Shown here: positions 6,251 to 9,955 of the stretch, piece by piece | How the letters are laid out: each line of letters opens with the position of its first letter | How positions within the stretch are numbered: the first letter of the stretch is position 1 | Assembly (NCBI GenBank): GCA_012032965.1 | Contig: JAAUPT010000030.1 | Location: 1-9,955, forward strand | Reading direction: 5' to 3' | Source: Nitrospira sp. | GTDB taxonomy: Bacteria > Nitrospirota > Nitrospiria > Nitrospirales > Nitrospiraceae | Length of the DNA: 9,955 nt | Program-made: the position numbers and the translations under genes | The notes under the pieces: model-generated | What the model was told of the DNA's origin: nothing | The model's input: only the letters and a program-made list of their open reading frames with translations | The model's database searches: none

Positions 6251-9157
6251 TTGACACCAATCACTATGCCACGCATCCCAATTGCCACGTACCGTATTCA
6301 GGTTAATCGCACCTTCACCTTCCAAGACGCGACACAACTCATCCCATATTTGGACGATCTCGGTATCACGGATCTCTATTGCTCACCCTATTTCAGGGCA
6401 GTCCCCGGTAGTCTCCATGGATATGACGTGGTCGATCCGACGACGCTGAATCCGGAAATCGGAAGCGAAGACGACTATCGGGCGATGATCGATGTGTTGC
6501 ATCGACGTGGTATGGGGCATCTGCTGGACGTTGTGCCGAACCATATGGGCATCACCCAGCAAATCAACGCATGGTGGCAGGATGTGCTCGAGAATGGACC
6601 CATCTCACCGTATGCGTCCTTTTTCGATATCGATTGGAACCCGCTCAAGACCGAACTGCGGAACAAGGTGCTCCTGCCGATCCTCGGCAATCAATATGGC
6701 GTCGTGCTGGAAGACAAAGAATTACAGTTAGAATATGAGGACGGGCGATACATCATCCGCTACTACGAGCATCATCTTCCAGTGGCGCCCAAAGCGTCTG
6801 TCCTGATCTTGGCACATCGTCTCAAAGAATTCGTTGACGTAGAGGGAGCGAGCAGTCCCCACGTGATGGAACTGCAGAGTATCATCACGGCCCTCACGCA
6901 TTTACCCCCGCGCGACGCGCTTGATCCAGAGGCGGTCGTCGTCCGTTATCGAGAGAAGGAGATTATCCGTCGTCGTCTGTCGGCCCTGATGGAAGGTCAT
7001 GCGGCCATCCGAAGTTTTCTGGACGAGAACGTTCGGCAGATCAACGGGATCAAGGGCGACCCACGCAGCTTCGATCTGCTCGACACACTGTTGAACGATC
7101 AAGCCTATCGCCTGGCTGACTGGCGAGTGGCAGCCGAAGAAATCAACTACCGGAGGTTTTTCGATATTAATGAGCTCGCCGCCCTCCGAATGGAGAATCC
7201 CGACGTCTTCGAGGCCTCGCATCAGTTGGTGTTTCGACTCCTGAAAGACGGGGCGGTGACCGGCCTTCGGATCGACCACGTCGATGGTCTCTACGACCCG
7301 CCCGACTATCTCCAGAAACTCCAGGGATGGGCGCGAAAGGAATGGCCGGAGATTGCCGACTTGGAAACCAGACCGCTGTATCTGATCGTGGAAAAGATTC
7401 TTGGTGCCAACGAAAGAATTCCCGAGTCATGGCCGGTTCATGGCACCACGGGGTACGAATTCTTGGCGCTTATCAACGGGCTTTTCGTGAATCGTGCCAA
7501 CGAGCGTTCGATCGACGCGGCCTATGCCCGATTCGTCGGCAAGGAAAAGATCTTTGAGGAGTTGGCCTACCAGTGCAAGCAGTTGATCATGAATGTTTCG
7601 ATGGCGAGCGAATTGAACGTGTTGGGGCATCAGTTGAATCGCTTGTCGGAGCGGAATCGACGGTTCCGCGACTACACGCTCAACAGTCTGACGCATGCGA
7701 TTCGAGAAATCATTGCCTGTTTCCCTGTCTACCGGACGTACATCACGGCCTCGCCTGAGGGGATACTGGATCGAGACCGGGATTTTATTCGGCAGGCCGT
7801 GACCAAGGCCAAACGTCGCAACCCTGCGCTCAGTGGGCTGGTATTTGAATTTGTTCGAGATCTTCTCTTGCAAGCGGCGGATTCGCGCGAGGCGCACGAT
7901 GCCGAAGGGCTTCGGTTCGTCATGAAGTTTCAGCAGACGACGAGTCCGGTTACGGCGAAAGGCATCGAAGACACCGCATTCTACCGTTACCACCGCCTGG
8001 TCTCATTGAACGAAGTGGGTGGCGACCCGCAGCACTTCGGCACGACACCGACGATGGCGCACCAACAGTTGAAGGAGCGGCAAGGCCGATGGCCGGCCAC
8101 CCTGTCGGCCACCGCGACACATGATACGAAACGGGGTGAGGATGTGCGCACCCGCATTTCGGTGCTGTCGGAAGTGCCGAAGCTCTGGAGCCAGCGGGTG
8201 ACTCAGTGGAGCAAGGTGAATCGAAAGTGGAAGGTGTCCGGAGAGCAGGGGCCTGTCCCCACTGCGGATGATGAATACCTCCTGTACCAAACCTTGATCG
8301 GTGCCTGGCCGCTGACCCAACTCGATGAGCAGGCGTATGAGGGATTTCGTGCGAGGATCCAGGCCTACATGACTAAAGCAAGCAGAGAAGCGAAGGTCCA
8401 CACAAGTTGGGTCAATCCTAATCATGAGTATGAGGAGGCCGTGAGCCAATTTGTGGCGGCCGTTCTCAACCGATCGGAAGCGAAGGATTTCCTCGACGAT
8501 TTTCTCCCGTTCCAGCGTCGGATCGCACAGTACGGCATGTACAACTCACTCGCGCAGGTCCTGATCAAGATCACAGCGCCCGGCGTTCCGGATTTCTATC
8601 AGGGTACGGAACTTTGGGACTTCAACCTCGTTGACCCGGACAATCGACGGCCTGTGGATTTCGGAACAAGACGGACGGTCCTCGCTGCCGTGAGGCAAGC
8701 CGCCGATTCGGCGCAGGCTCGGCAGGATCTCTTGCATGATCTCCTGACCCATCGAACAGATGGACGGATCAAACTGTGGCTCACCACCCAAGGATTGTGG
8801 TACCGACGAGAACACGCCGAGTTGTTCAGACAGGGGGAGTACGTCCCACTCCAAGTGTTGGGGGCGAAGCGAGAGCATCTCTTCGCATTTGCACGCATTC
8901 ATGGAGACCAGGCCGCGGTCGTAGTCGTTCCGCGCTTGTTAACCGGTGTGATCGAGGATCCAGGCGAGCTTCCGGTTGGTGCAGGAGTCTGGGGCGACAC
9001 GAAGGTGGTGATGCCTTCGTGGAAAGAAGGATCTCCCTACCGGAACGTTCTAACCGGGAGCCAGTCGGTGACTGTCCAGGACGAGGGGCGCCAGTCCATT
9101 GCTGCCGCCGAGATTCTGGGGCAGTGTCCGATCGCACTGATGGAACGGACGAGATGA
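6251..9157 (+). CDS. treY: Maltooligosyl trehalose synthase (GH13)
   Basis: TreY converts the terminal alpha-1,4 linkage at the reducing end of a maltodextrin into the alpha,alpha-1,1 linkage of maltooligosyl trehalose; TreZ then releases trehalose. The N-terminus PRIPIATYRIQ is typical of the family. GH13 regions are visible, counted from TTG 6251: DVVPNHM (93-99), RIDHVDGL with nucleophile D342, LIVEKILG with acid/base E381, and ATHDTKRGEDVR with H624-D625. TreY-specific marks are HGTTGYEF (397-404) and DFYQGTELWDFNLVDPDNRR (781-800). The 968 residues are at the long end for the family, with no break in frame. The start is uncertain: AAGGA (6239-6243) is well spaced for TTG 6251, too close for ATG 6245, and GTG 6233 and ATG 6266 have no site. 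It is cytoplasmic and lies 70 bases after the unknown gene, probably in the same operon as glgC. Confidence 0.95.
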   Translation: MTPITMPRIPIATYRIQVNRTFTFQDATQLIPYLDDLGITDLYCSPYFRAVPGSLHGYDVVDPTTLNPEIGSEDDYRAMIDVLHRRGMGHLLDVVPNHMGITQQINAWWQDVLENGPISPYASFFDIDWNPLKTELRNKVLLPILGNQYGVVLEDKELQLEYEDGRYIIRYYEHHLPVAPKASVLILAHRLKEFVDVEGASSPHVMELQSIITALTHLPPRDALDPEAVVVRYREKEIIRRRLSALMEGHAAIRSFLDENVRQINGIKGDPRSFDLLDTLLNDQAYRLADWRVAAEEINYRRFFDINELAALRMENPDVFEASHQLVFRLLKDGAVTGLRIDHVDGLYDPPDYLQKLQGWARKEWPEIADLETRPLYLIVEKILGANERIPESWPVHGTTGYEFLALINGLFVNRANERSIDAAYARFVGKEKIFEELAYQCKQLIMNVSMASELNVLGHQLNRLSERNRRFRDYTLNSLTHAIREIIACFPVYRTYITASPEGILDRDRDFIRQAVTKAKRRNPALSGLVFEFVRDLLLQAADSREAHDAEGLRFVMKFQQTTSPVTAKGIEDTAFYRYHRLVSLNEVGGDPQHFGTTPTMAHQQLKERQGRWPATLSATATHDTKRGEDVRTRISVLSEVPKLWSQRVTQWSKVNRKWKVSGEQGPVPTADDEYLLYQTLIGAWPLTQLDEQAYEGFRARIQAYMTKASREAKVHTSWVNPNHEYEEAVSQFVAAVLNRSEAKDFLDDFLPFQRRIAQYGMYNSLAQVLIKITAPGVPDFYQGTELWDFNLVDPDNRRPVDFGTRRTVLAAVRQAADSAQARQDLLHDLLTHRTDGRIKLWLTTQGLWYRREHAELFRQGEYVPLQVLGAKREHLFAFARIHGDQAAVVVVPRLLTGVIEDPGELPVGAGVWGDTKVVMPSWKEGSPYRNVLTGSQSVTVQDEGRQSIAAAEILGQCPIALMERTR

Positions 9158-9216
9158 ATGATTCGGTCGTTGCGTCGGAGGGGGCCGCAACAGCACGCAT
9201 GCGTCAGTGGCGTTAG
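9154..9216 (+). CDS. Possible 20-codon ORF overlapping the treY stop
   Basis: An ATG at 9154 overlaps the treY TGA (ATGA) and opens a 20-codon frame ending at TAG 9214-9216, giving MNDSVVASEGAATARMRQWR. The four-base overlap is the same coupling arrangement seen at 5530 and 9596, which is the only argument for it. There is no good Shine-Dalgarno site and no recognisable feature in the peptide. It could be a coupling mini-ORF, the remnant of a lost gene, or chance. Confidence 0.15.
   Translation: MNDSVVASEGAATARMRQWR
9195..9204. promoter_or_regulatory. Perfect 10-bp palindrome upstream of the second YtxH-like gene
   Basis: ACGCATGCGT reads the same on both strands and sits 45 bases before ATG 9249, in the only spacer between treY and the next gene. 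It could be half of an operator or a chance palindrome. No matching promoter hexamers are evident beside it. Confidence 0.2.
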
Positions 9217-9248
9217 GAATCTCACATTGCACGAGAGGAGGTGAAATT

Positions 9249-9599
9249 ATGGAGCGAGAATGGGCGAATGAAAGACTGAGGCATGATGACGGAGTCGATG
9301 CGATCGGTATGGGAGCAATCTTGGCTGCGTTCGGATTGGGGCTGCTGGCGGGTACGGTGGCGACGCTGTTGACCACACCGGAATCGGGCTCATCGGTTCG
9401 CAACCGATTGAGGAGGGGAGTGGAGACGGCCAAAAAGGAGATGGATGAAGTGGTGGGAGAAGCCACGCAGGATTGGGCAACGGTGAGCGGTGATGTCAGT
9501 GACGCGGTGAAGCGGACGGCCTCACGTGTGAAGAAGGCCACCGAGGTGACCAAAGGTGCGATGACTTCCGGGGATGAACCTGTTCGGAGGGTGCCATGA
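9249..9599 (+). CDS. YtxH-like membrane protein encoded just before glgE
   Basis: This encodes a 116-residue protein. After a charged N-terminus (1-17) comes a glycine/alanine-rich hydrophobic segment (about 18-41, including LAAFGLGLLAGTVATLL), then TPESGSSVRNRLRRG, the YtxH-family junction. A Glu/Lys/Val/Ala-rich helical tail follows (about 57-105). It matches the layout of the protein at 628-891 but is longer. ATG 9249 is chosen because AGGAGGTGA (9235-9243) gives an almost ideal ribosome binding site; an in-frame GTG at 9207 lies upstream without support. The stop TGA overlaps the glgE ATG, so expression of the two is probably coupled. The family's role is poorly defined, generally envelope or stress associated; a link to glucan metabolism is only positional. 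Confidence 0.85.
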   Translation: MEREWANERLRHDDGVDAIGMGAILAAFGLGLLAGTVATLLTTPESGSSVRNRLRRGVETAKKEMDEVVGEATQDWATVSGDVSDAVKRTASRVKKATEVTKGAMTSGDEPVRRVP

Positions 9600-9955
9600 A
9601 ACGGCGTACCACCGGATCTGCTGCACAACAAGCGAGTCGACCCACTGGAGAAACAAGGGAAAGCCCTATGAAAACGCCGTCGATGCCGTCGACCTCCTCG
9701 TCCATCGTCATCGAACGCGTGCAGCCGGAGATCGATGGAGGCCGTTGGCCTGCCAAGCGCGAAGTCGGCGATCGGTTGGAAGTCTCCGCCGACATCTTCA
9801 AGGAAGGGCATGACGTGTTGGTCTCTGTGCTCAGGTATCGAACAGTCGAGGAAACCACATGGCATGAAACGGCCATGCAGCACGTCGATAACGATCGATG
9901 GGCCGGGTATTTTGACCTCACTGAGAATACACGCTATCTCTATACCATCGGCGCG
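9596..9955 (+). CDS. glgE: Alpha-1,4-glucan:maltose-1-phosphate maltosyltransferase, N-terminal part
   Basis: GlgE transfers maltosyl units from maltose-1-phosphate onto the non-reducing end of an alpha-1,4-glucan, releasing phosphate, in the cytoplasm. Only the first 120 codons are present; the gene runs off the window edge, and full-length members have roughly 650-700 residues. The visible part holds a polar leader (1-35), then the N-terminal beta-sandwich domain with IERVQPEIDGGRWPAKREVG (39-58), VSADIFKEGHDVL (63-75) and LRYR (79-82), strongly typical of GlgE. The catalytic GH13 domain is not in view. ATG 9596 overlaps the preceding stop (ATGA) and has CGGAGGG (9585-9591) upstream. ATG 9668 would remove 24 leader residues and is an alternative start. 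With GlgC upstream it suggests the maltose-1-phosphate route to glycogen. Confidence 0.92.
   Translation, partial: MKRRTTGSAAQQASRPTGETRESPMKTPSMPSTSSSIVIERVQPEIDGGRWPAKREVGDRLEVSADIFKEGHDVLVSVLRYRTVEETTWHETAMQHVDNDRWAGYFDLTENTRYLYTIGA

Noticed and set aside
9050..9883. Long minus-strand open frame of 277 codons opposite the treY end, the YtxH-like gene and glgE
   Set aside because: It lies antisense to three well-supported genes, its translation is Ser/Pro/Arg-rich low-complexity sequence with no motif, and it has the composition expected of a reverse-strand shadow in G+C-rich DNA.

Overview
The window is about 57% G+C by eye and reads almost entirely on the + strand. It looks like a chromosomal segment of a free-living Gram-negative-type bacterium. 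The protein flavour resembles Nitrospira and relatives (phylum Nitrospirota): small YtxH-like proteins, a short cysteine-rich zinc-ribbon protein, and TreY next to GlgE. That taxonomic placement is an inference from gene content and style, not from a database match.

Layout. Positions 1-620 hold no gene I can defend; they contain one candidate sigma70-type promoter and an 11-bp tandem duplication. From 628 to 1165 lie two small genes, a YtxH-like membrane protein and a Cys-rich zinc-ribbon protein. A mannose-1-phosphate guanylyltransferase-like sugar nucleotidyltransferase follows (1265-2239). Next come a small stand-alone glycogen-binding (CBM48/AMPK-type) protein whose reading frame is broken (2349-2706), a TetR-family regulator (2727-3371), a possible 35-residue ORF abutting the next start, and a divergent Fe/Mn superoxide dismutase-like protein (3580-4212). 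The second half is an alpha-glucan/trehalose block: glgC, also broken by a frameshift in an A6 tract (4267-5533); a helical protein of unknown function that overlaps the glgC stop by four bases (5530-6180); treY (6251-9157); a second YtxH-like protein (9249-9599); and the first 120 codons of glgE (9596 to the window edge), which overlaps the preceding gene by four bases.

How it fits together. GlgC makes ADP-glucose, the donor for alpha-1,4-glucan (or maltose-1-phosphate) synthesis. GlgE extends glucan from maltose-1-phosphate. TreY turns the reducing end of a maltodextrin into a trehalosyl unit, which TreZ (not in this window) would release as trehalose. The CBM48 protein would bind the polymer. 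The window therefore probably covers part of a glycogen/trehalose storage and osmoprotection locus, with a TetR repressor as candidate local regulator.

The points most worth a second look are the two single-site frameshifts in two glycogen genes within 2.6 kb, the unknown protein translationally coupled to glgC, and the two YtxH-like proteins, one of them coupled to glgE. I see no CRISPR array, tRNA, rRNA, insertion sequence or defence system.
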